Origin: Rhizobium sp. AQ_MP
GTDB taxonomy: Bacteria; Pseudomonadota; Alphaproteobacteria; Rhizobiales; Rhizobiaceae
Assembly: GCF_014237835.1 (NCBI RefSeq)
Contig: NZ_JACJVI010000008.1
Span: forward strand, 1 to 64,000
Direction: 5' to 3'
Length of the DNA stretch: 64,000 nucleotides
A program made the position numbers and the translations under genes. This document shows positions 41,220-50,560 of this stretch, in pieces. Under the pieces are notes generated by a model. The model saw only the letters and a program-made list of their open reading frames with translations. It was not told the DNA's origin and did not search any database. The stretch's first letter is position 1, and each line of letters begins with the position of its first letter.

Positions 41220-42182
41220 GTGCGTCGCATGCTCCGCCAAGATGGTCTGGTTCGACTGCTGCTCTGGCTCCTGGTGGCCTCGGCTGCGGCGTTTCCTGTT
41301 TTTGCCCAGGAAGCTTTCGATACCTTCAAGCAATTGAACGGCTCGACCAAGATGCCGAAGCTGAAGGCTTTTTCTGCGCCAGCGGCCGGGGCTATTGCCA
41401 ATGCCACCCAGGGGCGCAGCGTGAGGCTTGATGCGAAGCTCACCGAAAATGGCCAGCCGATGCAGCACGGCCTGTCCTGGCGGGTGTTCAGCCCCATCCC
41501 CGGTGCCGATGGGAAGCTGCCGCTTCTCGCCAGCGCCGAAGGCGGTTCGGCTGCGTTCCAGCTCGCGCCGGGCGATTATTTCGTGAATGTTTCCTTCGGT
41601 CGGGCCGGTGCGACGAAGAAGTTGAGCGTGCCCACGGAAGGTAATGTCGACGATCAGGTTCTGGTGCTTGATGCGGGCGGCATGTCGCTCAACGCCATTT
41701 CGGGTTCCGACACGCATATTCCCGACAAACAGCTGAGCTTCGACATTTATTCTTCCGAAGTGCGGGAAGACGGTGAACGGGGTCTGGTCCTTGCAGATGT
41801 CAAGCCGAATACCATCGTTCGGCTGAATGCCGGCACGTATCATGTGGTGTCCGAATACGGCTCGATCAACGCGGTTGTCCGGGCCGACATCTCGGTCAAG
41901 GCCGGGGAACTTACGGAAGCGACCATTCAGCATCGTGCTTCCCAGGTCGGCTTCAAGCTTGTTTCTGAAGAAGGCGGGGAAGCCATCGCAGATACCGCCT
42001 GGTCGGTCCTGACATCCGGCGGTGACATCGTTGCAGAAAGCGTCAGTGCCTTTCCCGTCATGGTCCTTGCTGAAGGGCAGTACACGGCTGTTGCGCGCAA
42101 CAAGGACCAACTGTTTCAAAAGGACTTCGAGGTCAAGGCCGGCGTCAACATGGATGTCGAATTGCTGCTCGACCAATCCTGA
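41220..42182 (+). CDS. Secreted protein of unknown function
   Basis: I do not recognise a named family. The 320-residue product has a signal peptide ([20 protein letters not shown], cleavage after FAQ near residue 30), then a body rich in beta strands. Three repeat-like segments share the pattern of an Ig/carboxypeptidase-regulatory-like sandwich: [40 protein letters not shown] and [20 protein letters not shown]. Each has a G-x-Y core followed by an exposed strand. The start is GTG 41220 behind AAGGAAG; ATG 41229 is an alternative. It converges with the acyltransferase gene 5 bp away. Probably periplasmic or envelope-bound. Confidence 0.72.
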   Translation: MRRMLRQDGLVRLLLWLLVASAAAFPVFAQEAFDTFKQLNGSTKMPKLKAFSAPAAGAIANATQGRSVRLDAKLTENGQPMQHGLSWRVFSPIPGADGKLPLLASAEGGSAAFQLAPGDYFVNVSFGRAGATKKLSVPTEGNVDDQVLVLDAGGMSLNAISGSDTHIPDKQLSFDIYSSEVREDGERGLVLADVKPNTIVRLNAGTYHVVSEYGSINAVVRADISVKAGELTEATIQHRASQVGFKLVSEEGGEAIADTAWSVLTSGGDIVAESVSAFPVMVLAEGQYTAVARNKDQLFQKDFEVKAGVNMDVELLLDQS

Positions 42183-42187
42183 TACGT

Positions 42188-43027
42188 TCAGGCCGCGCGG
42201 CTGACCTTCTTGCGTTCAACGGGCGCCATGCTGAAGACCGCGCCAAACAGCCGCGCGAGCAGATCCTTGCGATCGGCATGGCTGCTTAGTTCGGCCCAGG
42301 GGATGAGTTCGCCGACGCGTGCCCGTATCGTTGACCCCGACAGGCGGCGGAATTCACGGATCAAGAGGGAGATGCGAAGCGTCAGCGATATCTTGCTGGC
42401 GAGATGGAAGAGCCTGCCGTTCTGTCCTTCAAAATACACAGGCACGACATTGGCCTTGGCGGCCTGGATGAGCTTGGCCGGGAACATCTTCCACGGCAAA
42501 TCTTCGGCACGGCCAAAGCCTTTCTTGGCGGTTGCGACACCGCCCGCAGGGAAAATCACCACGGTGACACCTTCCTTCAGCAGCCGCAGGGCCTCGTGGC
42601 GTGTCTGCATGTTGATCGCCAGCGCTTCCTTGGTTTCCTCGAAGGAGACGGGCAGCGAGTAAGGCGCCATTTCCGGCACCTTCAGGAGTTCGTTGTTGAT
42701 CAGGACCCGGAACGGCCGACCGAGCTGCTCTGCGAGCGCGAGAACAGCGATGCCGTCGCCGATACCGAAGGGATGATTGGCAACAATGACGATCGGACCA
42801 TCGGGAATGTTTGCCGGCGGCCACGCCCCATCGACCTTCAGATCGACATTGATCAGATCGAGCATCTTGCCGAAGACGCGATCGGTCTTGCCGACGATGT
42901 CGTTGCGCCAGATCTCGTAGAGCCGTGTGTATCGGTCGCGGCCGGACAGGCCTTCAATCGAGCGGATGAACCAGCGCTTCAGCTTGGGGTCGCGCTCATT
43001 GGCATAAGACAGTTCTTTGAACTTCAC
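42188..43027 (-). CDS. PlsC-like lysophospholipid/ornithine-lipid acyltransferase
   Basis: A 279-residue acyltransferase. Block I is VANHPFGIGDG (His and Asp of the NHx4D motif, about residues 84-94), followed by a block with VLINNELL and block III-like VVIFPAGGVATAKKGFG. It has no clear membrane helix. It resembles the rhizobial PlsC/OlsA group that acylates lyso-lipids, but the acceptor cannot be told. The start is GTG 43027 with GGAG seven bases upstream. An unusual hairpin separates it from thrS. Confidence 0.83.
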   Translation of the reverse strand: MKFKELSYANERDPKLKRWFIRSIEGLSGRDRYTRLYEIWRNDIVGKTDRVFGKMLDLINVDLKVDGAWPPANIPDGPIVIVANHPFGIGDGIAVLALAEQLGRPFRVLINNELLKVPEMAPYSLPVSFEETKEALAINMQTRHEALRLLKEGVTVVIFPAGGVATAKKGFGRAEDLPWKMFPAKLIQAAKANVVPVYFEGQNGRLFHLASKISLTLRISLLIREFRRLSGSTIRARVGELIPWAELSSHADRKDLLARLFGAVFSMAPVERKKVSRAA

Positions 43028-43085
43028 GGGAAGGCTCCAGATGGGCGGGGAGTCATTATACCGTCATATGCCGTTTTAGTGACAG

Positions 43086-43127
43086 CCGTCTGACAGCGAC
43101 AAAAGCGCTGCCAGACGGTGTTTTTTT
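43086..43127 (+). terminator. Orphan plus-strand intrinsic terminator between plsC-like gene and thrS
   Basis: CCGTCTG-A-CAGCG (43086-43098) pairs with CGCTG-C-CAGACGG (43106-43118): 12 base pairs, one mismatch and a 7-nt loop. Seven Ts follow at 43121-43127. The T-run lies on the plus-strand side, but both neighbours are read on the minus strand. It could end a short antisense or small RNA starting in 42.95-43.08 kb, or serve thrS without a proper U-tract. Confidence 0.6.
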
Positions 43128-43128
43128 G

Positions 43129-45126
43129 TCAGACCTTGTGGCTGGCAAGCTTGCGCTTGACATCCGGAGGGGTCGCTTCGCCCGCCAGCATGGCAACGGC
43201 TTCGGCCAGGGGCAACGACACCTGCTCCTGAGACCCGAGGCGGCGGATGTTGACGGTCTTTTCTTCCGCTTCGCGCTTGCCACAGACGATGATGACCGGG
43301 ACCTTGGTCACGGAGTGCTCGCGAACCTTGTAGTTGATCTTCTCGTTGCGGAAGTCCGTTTCGACATGCAGGCCGGCATCGCGGAGCTGCTCGGCCACTT
43401 CGCGACCGTAGTCGTCGGCATCCGAAGTGATCGTTGCCACGACAACCTGCAGCGGAGCGAACCACAGCGGCATATGGCCGGCGAAGTTCTCGATCAGGAT
43501 ACCCAGGAAACGCTCCATCGAGCCGCAGATGGCGCGATGGATCATGACCGGCTGAACCTTTTCCGAGTTCTGGTCGATGTAGAAGGCCCCGAAACGTTCC
43601 GGAAGGTTGAAGTCGACCTGGGTCGTGCCGCACTGCCATTCACGGCCAATGGCGTCGCGCAGCGTGTATTCGAACTTCGGACCGTAGAAGGCGCCCTCGC
43701 CCGGCAGGATCCCGGTCTTGATGCGTCCGCCGGACTGTTCCTCGATCTGCTTCAGGACATCCATCATCACGCTTTCGGCGCGATCCCAGAGCTCGTCGGA
43801 GCCAACGCGCTTTTCCGGACGGGTCGAGAGCTTCACGACGATTTCGCCGAAGCCGAAGTCCTCGTAGACGGATAGAATCAAATCGTTGATGCGCAGGCAT
43901 TCGGCTGCCATCTGCTCTTCCGTGCAGAAAACGTGCGCATCGTCCTGCGTGAAGCCACGCACACGCATCAGGCCATGCAGCGCGCCGGAGGCTTCATAGC
44001 GGTGAACCGTGCCGAATTCGGCGAGACGGACCGGAAGCTCGCGATAGGATTTGAGACCATGCTTGAAGATCTGCACGTGGCCCGGGCAGTTCATCGGCTT
44101 CAGCGCGAAGACCTTTTGGTCGGCTTCTTCGTCGTCCGGGTGGGTGAAGGCATGGGCGGATTTCACCGCAAACATGTTCTCCTGGTACCAGCCCCAGTGA
44201 CCGGAGGTCTCCCACAGCGACTTGTCGAGCACCTGAGGGGCGTTGACTTCCTGGTAGGTGCCTTCGAGACGGCGACGCATATAGGAGGTGAGCGTCTGGA
44301 ACATGCGCCAGCCCTTGCCGTGCCAGAAGACGACGCCCGGGCCTTCTTCCTGGAAATGGAAGAGGTCCATTTCACGGCCGAGCTTGCGGTGATCGCGCTT
44401 TTCGGCTTCGGCGAGGATGTGCAGATAACGGTCCAGATCTTCCTGTTCGGCAAAGGCGGTGCCGTAGATGCGGCTCAGCATGGCATTGTTGCTGTCACCG
44501 CGCCAATAGGCGCCGGCCACCTTCATCAGCTTGAAGGCCATGCCGATCTGCCCGGTGGAGGCCATATGCGGCCCACGGCAGAGGTCGAACCAGTCGCCCT
44601 GATAATAGATCTTCAGATCCTGGTCTTCCGGGATCGCATCGACCAGCTCGACCTTGTACTTTTCGCCCTTGGAGGCAAAAACTTCCTTGGCCTTGTCGCG
44701 CGACCAGACTTCCTTGGTGAAGGGCTTGTTGCGCTGGATGATCTCTTTCATCTTCTTTTCGATCTTCGGCAGATCGTCGGGCGTGAAGGGCTCAGCCTTG
44801 GCGAAGTCGTAATAGAAGCCGTTCTCGATCACCGGGCCGATGGTGACCTGCGTGCCGGGCCAGAGTTCCTGCACGGCCTCGGCCATCACATGGGCGGCAT
44901 CGTGGCGGATGAGTTCCAGCGCACGCGGATCGGTGCGGGTGACGATCTCGATCTTGCCGTCAACGATGGGGTCTGAGAGGTCGCGCAAGGTGCCATCGAG
45001 CGCAATGGCGACGGCCTTCTTGGCAAGCGACTTGGAAATGGATTCAGCGACCTGCGCACCGGTCGTGCCGGCTGCGAATTCGCGGATGGAACCATCGGGG
45101 AAAGTGAGAGATACGGAAGCCGACAT
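43129..45126 (-). CDS. thrS: Threonyl-tRNA synthetase
   Basis: Charges tRNA-Thr. The 665-residue protein has an N-terminal TGS domain ([20 protein letters not shown]), an editing domain with [16 protein letters not shown], the class II catalytic core ([20 protein letters not shown] with the zinc Cys; [20 protein letters not shown]), and an anticodon-binding C-terminus. ATG 45126 follows CAGGAGACATTT; an extension of 9 codons to 45153 is rejected. No T-box or leader peptide is evident in the 117-bp upstream gap. Confidence 0.97.
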   Translation of the reverse strand: MSASVSLTFPDGSIREFAAGTTGAQVAESISKSLAKKAVAIALDGTLRDLSDPIVDGKIEIVTRTDPRALELIRHDAAHVMAEAVQELWPGTQVTIGPVIENGFYYDFAKAEPFTPDDLPKIEKKMKEIIQRNKPFTKEVWSRDKAKEVFASKGEKYKVELVDAIPEDQDLKIYYQGDWFDLCRGPHMASTGQIGMAFKLMKVAGAYWRGDSNNAMLSRIYGTAFAEQEDLDRYLHILAEAEKRDHRKLGREMDLFHFQEEGPGVVFWHGKGWRMFQTLTSYMRRRLEGTYQEVNAPQVLDKSLWETSGHWGWYQENMFAVKSAHAFTHPDDEEADQKVFALKPMNCPGHVQIFKHGLKSYRELPVRLAEFGTVHRYEASGALHGLMRVRGFTQDDAHVFCTEEQMAAECLRINDLILSVYEDFGFGEIVVKLSTRPEKRVGSDELWDRAESVMMDVLKQIEEQSGGRIKTGILPGEGAFYGPKFEYTLRDAIGREWQCGTTQVDFNLPERFGAFYIDQNSEKVQPVMIHRAICGSMERFLGILIENFAGHMPLWFAPLQVVVATITSDADDYGREVAEQLRDAGLHVETDFRNEKINYKVREHSVTKVPVIIVCGKREAEEKTVNIRRLGSQEQVSLPLAEAVAMLAGEATPPDVKRKLASHKV

Positions 45127-45243
45127 AAATGTCTCCTGATCCAGTCCCGCCAACGAATGCGGGTGGTGAAAATTGCGGGATAATGAACCCCGCCACGAAC
45201 CGGCGCTTGATAGGCCGAAAGTGCTGCGGAGTAAAGGATCTTG

Positions 45244-45672
45244 CTAGGCCTGGTTCATGAACCAGAAGCTGTGCGCTTCCGGTGGAAGTGCGCTGAGGAT
45301 CCGCTCGAAGGCTGCCGAATCGACGTGGCGGCGGATGGTCGACGTGACGTCCTCGATGGCGGTATCGGTCGAGAGATTGTGGTCGTGGCGAAAGGCCAGA
45401 ACCTCCTTCATCAGCGTATCACGATCGGCAAAGGGCTTTATCGGCGCCTCGGTGTCCCAGTCGCTGACAAAGATGGCGCGCAGGACAGGCGGCAGGACAT
45501 TGGCAAAGGCAATCGCTTGCCCGACTGTCAGGCGGTGCCGGAAAACCTGCAGAACCGCCTGCAGCATGGTGTATGCCTGGTGAGACGTCTGGATCATCGA
45601 GGTGGCGACCAGATCCTTCATGAAGGCGTCAAAGTCGGCGGAGGCCTGACGATATTCGAGCGGCATAGGCAT
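45244..45672 (-). CDS. DUF2267 family protein
   Basis: A 142-residue protein of the DUF2267 family, function unknown. Family-like segments are SHQAYTMLQAVLQVFRHRLT, QAIAFANVLPPVLRAIFVSDW and FADRDTLMKEVLAFRHDHNL. It is helical and soluble, with no signal peptide. The start is taken at ATG 45672 (MPMPLEYRQA). It lies about 60 bp downstream of yidD on the same strand. Confidence 0.8.
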   Translation of the reverse strand: MPMPLEYRQASADFDAFMKDLVATSMIQTSHQAYTMLQAVLQVFRHRLTVGQAIAFANVLPPVLRAIFVSDWDTEAPIKPFADRDTLMKEVLAFRHDHNLSTDTAIEDVTSTIRRHVDSAAFERILSALPPEAHSFWFMNQA

Positions 45673-45732
45673 GGCGCGGTGCTTCCGTAAAGCGAATCGA
45701 CAGTCCAACTATGCCGCGAACCTCGATCGCCG

Positions 45733-46101
45733 TCAGCCGCCTTGCTTGCGGCCGAAGATCCAGAGGCGCCAGGGCGTGTACCAGGAAAAGCCGCTCCCCA
45801 GCGTTTCCGGTACGGGATCGGGACCCCAGGTGCCGCCGGGTCCACAACGGGCGACCCTGAAAAGGGTCAACCAGCCACCGGACCAGAGGCCATGACGCGC
45901 CACGGCCTCGTAGCCGTATTCAGAGCACGTCGGCATATGCCGGCAGGAGCTGCCGACAAGGCTCGAGAAGGTCAGCTGGTAGAGGCGAATGAAGCCCATG
46001 CCGAACAGGCGGCCCGGGGTCTTGCGAAACGGACCCTGCCAGTTGCGGCTTCTTGGGACTACAGGAGACCGCTCATGCCCACAGTCGGGGCCGTTGCACA
46101 T
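45733..46101 (-). CDS. yidD: Membrane protein insertion efficiency factor YidD
   Basis: A 122-residue member of the YidD family, which assists YidC-dependent membrane protein insertion. The core is RLYQLTFSSLVGSSCRHMPT, CSEYGYEAVARHGLWSGGWL and RVARCGPGGTWGPDPVPE, with the conserved Cys residues. An N-terminal extension with CNGPDCGH carries two more cysteines. ATG 46101 lies 2 bp after the stop of the IscU-like gene, so the pair is translationally coupled. Confidence 0.92.
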   Translation of the reverse strand: MCNGPDCGHERSPVVPRSRNWQGPFRKTPGRLFGMGFIRLYQLTFSSLVGSSCRHMPTCSEYGYEAVARHGLWSGGWLTLFRVARCGPGGTWGPDPVPETLGSGFSWYTPWRLWIFGRKQGG

Positions 46102-46103
46102 GA

Positions 46104-46550
46104 TCAGCTCGCCTCGGCAGGCATGGCGGGATGTTCGATCTGATCCAGACAATCGACCACAGCATCGAAGGTCAGCATGGTCGAGGCGTGGCGGGCCTTG
46201 TAGTCCCGCACGGGTTTGAGGAAACGCATGTCCTCGAAACGCCCTTCCGGCCCCTCGCCGTCCTCCTTCAGCATCGCCAGCATATCGAGCCGTGCCTTGC
46301 GCAACTCCCCGGCGCTTGCACCGACCACGTGGCGGGCCATGATGCCGGACGAGGCCTGGCCGAGCGCACAGGCCTTCACCTCATGGGCGAAATCCGTGAC
46401 CATGCCATCCTTGACCTTCAGATACACCCTCACCTTCGAGCCGCAGAGCTTCGAATGCTTTTCAGAGACGGCGTCGGCATCGGCGAGTTGCCCGATGCGG
46501 CCGATGTTTCCGGCAAATTCGAGGATCTTGGTGTTGTAGATGTCGTCCAT
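46104..46550 (-). CDS. IscU/NifU-N-like iron-sulfur cluster scaffold protein
   Basis: A 148-residue protein of the IscU/SufU N-terminal family. It has the cysteine pattern expected for cluster assembly: SKLCGSKV, VKACALGQASSG and FDAVVDCLDQIEHP, in that order. It should act in the cytoplasm as a scaffold or sulfur acceptor. The start at 46550 (MDDIYNTKILEFAGN) fits the family; the extension to 46637 does not. It is divergent from folE and coupled to yidD. Confidence 0.87.
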   Translation of the reverse strand: MDDIYNTKILEFAGNIGRIGQLADADAVSEKHSKLCGSKVRVYLKVKDGMVTDFAHEVKACALGQASSGIMARHVVGASAGELRKARLDMLAMLKEDGEGPEGRFEDMRFLKPVRDYKARHASTMLTFDAVVDCLDQIEHPAMPAEAS

Positions 46551-46659
46551 GGTCAATCCGCTCCGGCGCTTCTCCCGTATATAGGGACTGACTGCAGCAA
46601 TGCAGCCATCATCATGTCGCAGGCACCGTCTTATCATCCTACTGATCAGCCACTATATC

Positions 46660-46695
46660 GGAGGGACGGGCACAGAACAAACGCAAGCCGTCCCT
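46660..46695 (+). promoter_or_regulatory. Leader hairpin upstream of folE, possible folE-motif (THF-II) riboswitch
   Basis: AGGGACGG (46662-46669) pairs with CCGTCCCT (46688-46695) around an 18-nt loop, and GGAGG (46660-46664) is buried in the 5' arm. It lies about 130 bp before the folE ATG 46822 and 50 bp before an alternative ATG 46744. Alphaproteobacterial folE genes can carry the THF-II riboswitch, but I could not match its consensus nucleotides by eye. Confidence 0.3.
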
Positions 46696-46821
46696 TGGGG
46701 CGGACAATCTTCTCTCCGAACCGATCGACAACGGACTTGCATTATGAGCCGCATTACGCATTTACAATCCGGCAAAGCCAAACCAGCGGCTCGCCTTGGG
46801 CGGGACCGGGAGATCAAGGCC

Positions 46822-47427
46822 ATGGATGCCATCGTCAAGAAACTGACCGTCGAAGCCCCGCGCCCCACCCGCGAAGAAGCCGAGCAGGCTGTGCGTACGC
46901 TTCTGTTGTGGGCGGGCGATGATCCGGAACGCGAGGGCCTGCTCGATACGCCTTCGCGTGTCGCAAAGGCCTTTGAGGAATTGTTCTCAGGCTACAGCGC
47001 CGACATTGACGACGTGCTCGGCCGGACCTTCGAGGAAGTCGGCGGCTATGACGACATGGTCCTGGTGCGCGACATCTCCTTCTTCTCGCATTGCGAACAT
47101 CACATGCTGCCGGTGATCGGCAAGGCGCATGTCGCCTATCTGCCGAAGGGCCGCGTGCTTGGCCTGTCGAAGATCGCGCGTATCGTCGATGTGTTCGCAA
47201 AGCGCCTGCAGACTCAGGAGAACATGACCGCGCAGATCGCCCAGGCGATCGACGAGACGCTCAAGCCGCGCGGGGTTGCGGTTTTCCTTGAGGCCGAGCA
47301 TATGTGCATGGCGATGCGCGGGATCCAGAAGACGGGGTCCACGACGCTCACCACAACATTCACCGGCGCCTTCAAGGACAATGCAGCCGAGCAGGCCCGC
47401 TTCATGTCCATGGTTCGGGGCCGTTAA
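46822..47427 (+). CDS. folE: GTP cyclohydrolase I
   Basis: First step of tetrahydrofolate (and queuosine precursor) synthesis: GTP to dihydroneopterin triphosphate. The 201-residue protein has zinc-binding [20 protein letters not shown] with the third ligand in [11 protein letters not shown], plus [20 protein letters not shown] and the C-terminal [17 protein letters not shown] 46822 (MDAIVKKL) matches the rhizobial start; an in-frame ATG at 46744 would add 26 residues. hisI begins 16 bp after its stop. Confidence 0.95.
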   Translation: MDAIVKKLTVEAPRPTREEAEQAVRTLLLWAGDDPEREGLLDTPSRVAKAFEELFSGYSADIDDVLGRTFEEVGGYDDMVLVRDISFFSHCEHHMLPVIGKAHVAYLPKGRVLGLSKIARIVDVFAKRLQTQENMTAQIAQAIDETLKPRGVAVFLEAEHMCMAMRGIQKTGSTTLTTTFTGAFKDNAAEQARFMSMVRGR

Positions 47428-47443
47428 GCTCGCGAGTTTTGAC

Positions 47444-47896
47444 ATGTCTGGTTTTGCTTTCGATGCGCCCTCGAGCGACAAGAAAATCCTTGAGGAAGGC
47501 CTCGCCTTCACGCCGAAGTTCGACGATCACGGTTTGGTCACCGCCGTGGTCACCGATGCGCGTGACGGCGAACTGCTGATGGTCGCGCATATGAATGCCG
47601 AGGCCATCGCGCTGACGCTCGAGACCGGCATCGGCCACTACTACAGCCGCTCGAGGGGCAAGATCTGGAAGAAGGGCGAAAGCTCCGGCAATCTGCAGAC
47701 GGTCAAGGAAATGCGGGTCGATTGCGACCAGGATGCGATCTGGCTGAAGGTGGAAGTTGCCGGGCACGATGCCACCTGCCACACGGGCCGCCGCTCCTGC
47801 TTCTATAGGACGGCTCAGGTCGTGGATGGCAAAGCGTCGCTGACGATTGCCGACGATCACCGGCATTTCGATCCCGATCACGTCTACGGCCATTGA
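47444..47896 (+). CDS. hisI: Phosphoribosyl-AMP cyclohydrolase
   Basis: Third step of histidine synthesis. The 150-residue enzyme has [30 protein letters not shown]-type metal region ([17 protein letters not shown]), [18 protein letters not shown] and [11 protein letters not shown] with the zinc cysteines. It is the monofunctional form without a HisE domain. It follows folE closely, so the two purine-nucleotide ring-opening enzymes are probably co-transcribed. Confidence 0.96.
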   Translation: MSGFAFDAPSSDKKILEEGLAFTPKFDDHGLVTAVVTDARDGELLMVAHMNAEAIALTLETGIGHYYSRSRGKIWKKGESSGNLQTVKEMRVDCDQDAIWLKVEVAGHDATCHTGRRSCFYRTAQVVDGKASLTIADDHRHFDPDHVYGH

Positions 47897-47976
47897 CGCA
47901 TGCCCCTTGCATAACGAAATCGTAAGCAGACAGTGTCCTAATATGAGCCGGAGTGTTCAGCTTATGGGGTACGGAG

Positions 47977-48933
47977 ATGCTGAACTGGAGTATGATTTCG
48001 CATGGCGGCGCGACGGTAGCGCAGCCCGCCAAGGATGGCGCGACATCGCCATCCGGACCGGTTCTTCCTGAAAAGAAGGCGAAGGCAAAGGTGGCGCTCG
48101 CCCTGGGCGGTGGTGCCGCCCGTGGCTGGGCGCATATCGGCGTCCTCAGGGCGCTGGACGAGGAGGGTATCGAAGTCGGCATGATCGCGGGCACCTCGAT
48201 CGGCGCGCTCGTCGGCGGATGCTATCTGGCCGGCAAGCTCGACGAACTCGAAGCCTTTGCGCGATCGCTGACCATGCGCCGCATCGCATCACTGCTCGAT
48301 CTCACCATCGGTGGCGGCGGGCTTTTGGGCGGCATGCGGCTCACCAAGCGTATGCAGGAGCATCTCGAGGGGCTGAGGGTTGAAGATTTGCCGAAACCTT
48401 TTGTGGCGGTCGCCTCAGAGCTCAATAGCGGCCACGAAGTCTGGATCGATGGCGGAAGCCTGATTACGGCGCTTCGGGCGTCCTATGCCCTGCCCGGCAT
48501 TTTCGAGCCCATCCACTGCAACAATCGCACGCTCATCGATGGCGCCCTGGTCAATCCGGTGCCTGTTTCGGTCTGCCGGGCCTATGAACAGCCGCTGGTG
48601 ATGGCCGTCAACCTGCATTACGACGTCTTCGGGCGCTCGGCGGTGGTGAAACACAAGGCCTCCACGCCTGACAAGGCCAGTGAGGAGACGTCAAGAGCGC
48701 CGAACAAGGTTGGCCTCACCGGGGTGATGGTTCAGGCCTTCAACATCATCCAGGACCGCATATCGCGGGCACGCCTTGCCGGAGATCCGCCGGATCTCGC
48801 GCTGCATCCCCGACTCAATGATATCGGCCTGTCGGAATTCCACCGCGCCGGCGAAGCGATCGAGCGGGGCTATGAAGAGACCAAGGTGCGGGTGACCGAA
48901 ATCCGACGCATGCAGGAAGCCGTTCTTCGTTGA
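47977..48933 (+). CDS. Patatin-like phospholipase family protein
   Basis: Predicted Ser-Asp dyad lipid acyl hydrolase of 318 residues. The oxyanion motif is LALGGGAARGWAHIGVL (about residues 41-57), the nucleophile is Ser74 in AGTSIGALVGG, and the catalytic Asp188 is in LIDGALVNPVP. All key residues are present. No signal peptide is seen, so it belongs to the cytoplasmic RssA-like group. The start is ATG 47977, with GTG 47953 as an alternative. A 9-bp hairpin spans its stop codon. Confidence 0.9.
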   Translation: MLNWSMISHGGATVAQPAKDGATSPSGPVLPEKKAKAKVALALGGGAARGWAHIGVLRALDEEGIEVGMIAGTSIGALVGGCYLAGKLDELEAFARSLTMRRIASLLDLTIGGGGLLGGMRLTKRMQEHLEGLRVEDLPKPFVAVASELNSGHEVWIDGGSLITALRASYALPGIFEPIHCNNRTLIDGALVNPVPVSVCRAYEQPLVMAVNLHYDVFGRSAVVKHKASTPDKASEETSRAPNKVGLTGVMVQAFNIIQDRISRARLAGDPPDLALHPRLNDIGLSEFHRAGEAIERGYEETKVRVTEIRRMQEAVLR

Positions 48934-48956
48934 AGGCGGCGCAGGCACCGCCTTCA
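48931..48956. terminator. Hairpin spanning the patatin-gene stop codon
   Basis: TGAAGGCGG (48931-48939) and CCGCCTTCA (48948-48956) form a perfect 9-bp stem with an 8-nt loop; the stop codon is the first three bases. It lies between convergent genes. No T-run follows, so it may act bidirectionally or only protect the 3' end. Confidence 0.4.
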
Positions 48957-48982
48957 AACATGTGCATGCGCAAACCGCTGGG

Positions 48983-49417
48983 TCAGCCGGCGATGTACGC
49001 CTTGATGTGCTCCGCTTCCTGTTCGATCTCGCGAATGCGCGACTTGACCACGTCACCGATGGAGATAATGCCGGACAGCTTGCCGTTGTCCTCGACGGGC
49101 ACGTGGCGGAAACGGCGGCTCGACATCAGTTCCATCAGTTCGTTGACGCTGGTCTCCTCGCGGCAGCGATAGACGTTTGCGGTCATGAAGACGGAGACGG
49201 GCTGGTCGAAAGCGTCCTTGCCAGCGGTTCCGATAGCGCGCACAACGTCACGCTCCGTGAAGATTCCGACGATGCGGCTTTCCATGCCGACAACGACGAC
49301 AGCACCGATCTTGTGCTCTTCGAGCACCCGGGCAGCCTCGCCGAGGCTAACGGTCGGGCTGATCGTGATGACGTTACGGCCCTTTTGTTCGAGTATGCTT
49401 CTGGCTGATGCAGGCAT
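48983..49417 (-). CDS. CBS-domain pair protein
   Basis: A 144-residue protein made of two CBS motifs (about residues 8-65 and 75-135), which together form a Bateman module binding adenine nucleotides. Family pieces are VSLGEAARVLEEHKIGAVVV, GIFTERDVVRAIG and FRHVPVEDNGKLSGIISIGD. There is no attached catalytic domain, so a regulatory role is likely; the target is unknown. ATG 49417 follows GAGGAGGAACGC. Confidence 0.9.
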   Translation of the reverse strand: MPASARSILEQKGRNVITISPTVSLGEAARVLEEHKIGAVVVVGMESRIVGIFTERDVVRAIGTAGKDAFDQPVSVFMTANVYRCREETSVNELMELMSSRRFRHVPVEDNGKLSGIISIGDVVKSRIREIEQEAEHIKAYIAG

Positions 49418-49520
49418 GCGTTCCTCCTCGCATAGAACACTCGGAAGGCAGCCCGATCCTCCTCAGGCCGCCCATCAAAAAGGGTGCCCTCAATTCAGCA
49501 AGAATGCAACTGGCACGGTT

Positions 49521-50297
49521 TCAAGCGGCCGTGTGGCGATGGCTATGGGGATCAAAAACGGCGAAACAGAAGAATCCGAGCAGGAAGCCTCCGATATGGG
49601 CGTCCCAGGCAATCGCCGCCGAATCGGCACCGATCATCGGCAGACCGAGGGCAATCGCGAGGTTTCCGAGAAACCAGACGATGATGAAGACACGTACCGT
49701 GCGATCAGCGAGCGCCTGGCCGACGGAGAGCAAGGGAGGCTCGCGGCCACCCGAACGCATCAGGCTGCGTTGCCGTTCGCCAAATGCGAATCGGCATGCC
49801 GCACCCATCAAGGCCGAGATAACGCCGGAGGCACCGACCATCAGCGATGGCACTCCCCAGTTCACCAGCGCATGAAGTGCGGCGGCCGCGACCGACGATA
49901 TCACCCAGAACAGGAGAAAGCGTGTTTCGCCGATGCGGCGGCAAACCGGTGTGCCGAAGGCGGCCAGCCAGAGACTGTTGAAGGCGAGATGTTCGAAGCT
50001 GCCATGCAGAAGGGAATAGCTAATCGGCGTCCACAGCCACGCCAGGGATTGCTCGTCAAGCGGATAAATGTACCGGATGGGAGAGAAGCCGAACTCCACT
50101 GCAATCCATTGATTCAGGGCGGGAGACAGCAAAAATTCCTGAATGCCGTAAATGCCACAGATCAAGGCAAGGGCGGCCAGGATACCCGCCGGCAGGTTGA
50201 AGACGGGAGGATTGGACGGTGGGTCCTGCAGATATGACGTCTGACCTGCCTCATTGGTCGCGCTGCCTTCGCCACGAGATCCTGTGTCATCCTGCAT
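49521..50297 (-). CDS. Rhomboid family intramembrane serine protease
   Basis: Membrane protease that cuts transmembrane segments. The 258-residue protein has about six membrane helices after a 33-residue polar N-terminus. The catalytic Ser157 is in VGASGVISALMG and His234 in WDAHIGGFLLG. The first conserved patch LLHGSFEHLAFNSLWLAAFG has the expected His and Asn residues. All catalytic residues are present, so activity is likely; the substrate is unknown. It lies 103 bp upstream of the CBS gene on the same strand. Confidence 0.92.
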   Translation of the reverse strand: MQDDTGSRGEGSATNEAGQTSYLQDPPSNPPVFNLPAGILAALALICGIYGIQEFLLSPALNQWIAVEFGFSPIRYIYPLDEQSLAWLWTPISYSLLHGSFEHLAFNSLWLAAFGTPVCRRIGETRFLLFWVISSVAAAALHALVNWGVPSLMVGASGVISALMGAACRFAFGERQRSLMRSGGREPPLLSVGQALADRTVRVFIIVWFLGNLAIALGLPMIGADSAAIAWDAHIGGFLLGFFCFAVFDPHSHRHTAA

Positions 50298-50346
50298 CTA
50301 GCTATCCTTCCGCTGCGCCATCCATCAGGTAATGCAAGCAGAGACC

Positions 50347-50395
50347 AAAAAAAAGGCCGCCCGGTGGACCGAGTGGCCTTGGTGGCGCCGGGCGG
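50347..50395 (-). terminator. Strong orphan intrinsic terminator, minus strand
   Basis: CCGCCCGG (50357-50364) and CCGGGCGG (50388-50395) form an 8-bp GC stem with a 23-nt loop. On the minus strand the stem is followed directly by CC and eight Ts (complement of 50347-50354). It lies upstream of the rhomboid gene and downstream of no annotated minus-strand gene, so it should end a transcript that starts between about 50.4 and 50.6 kb. Confidence 0.65.
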
Positions 50396-50560
50396 ATCGT
50401 CGCGCCGACTGGAGTTGGTGCCGAAGGCTTTGCTTCGCGTGTGATGAGGCCGTCATGCCATTTCCGCGGCAGCCCGACAATGGAAAGCCACTTTTAACCT
50501 TAACCCAGAACAGAATGACGTTCCGTCTGGAAAAAGCATGGCCAAAAGCAAACACTATAT
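50396..50560 (-). ncRNA. Candidate small RNA ending at the 50347-50395 terminator
   Basis: The 313-bp gap 50298-50610 holds no convincing gene. Its minus strand is GC-rich, able to fold, and ends in the terminator described above. The only minus-strand frame (50325-50555) is Arg/His/Ser-rich, has no ribosome site or family likeness, and runs through the terminator. I see no clear promoter. The extent given is a guess; the small RNA is inferred from the terminator alone. Confidence 0.3.

Noticed and set aside
50325-50555. A 76-codon minus-strand frame in the gap between rhomboid and PilZ genes
   Set aside because: It has no ribosome site, a random-looking Arg/His/Ser content, and runs through a strong terminator hairpin.
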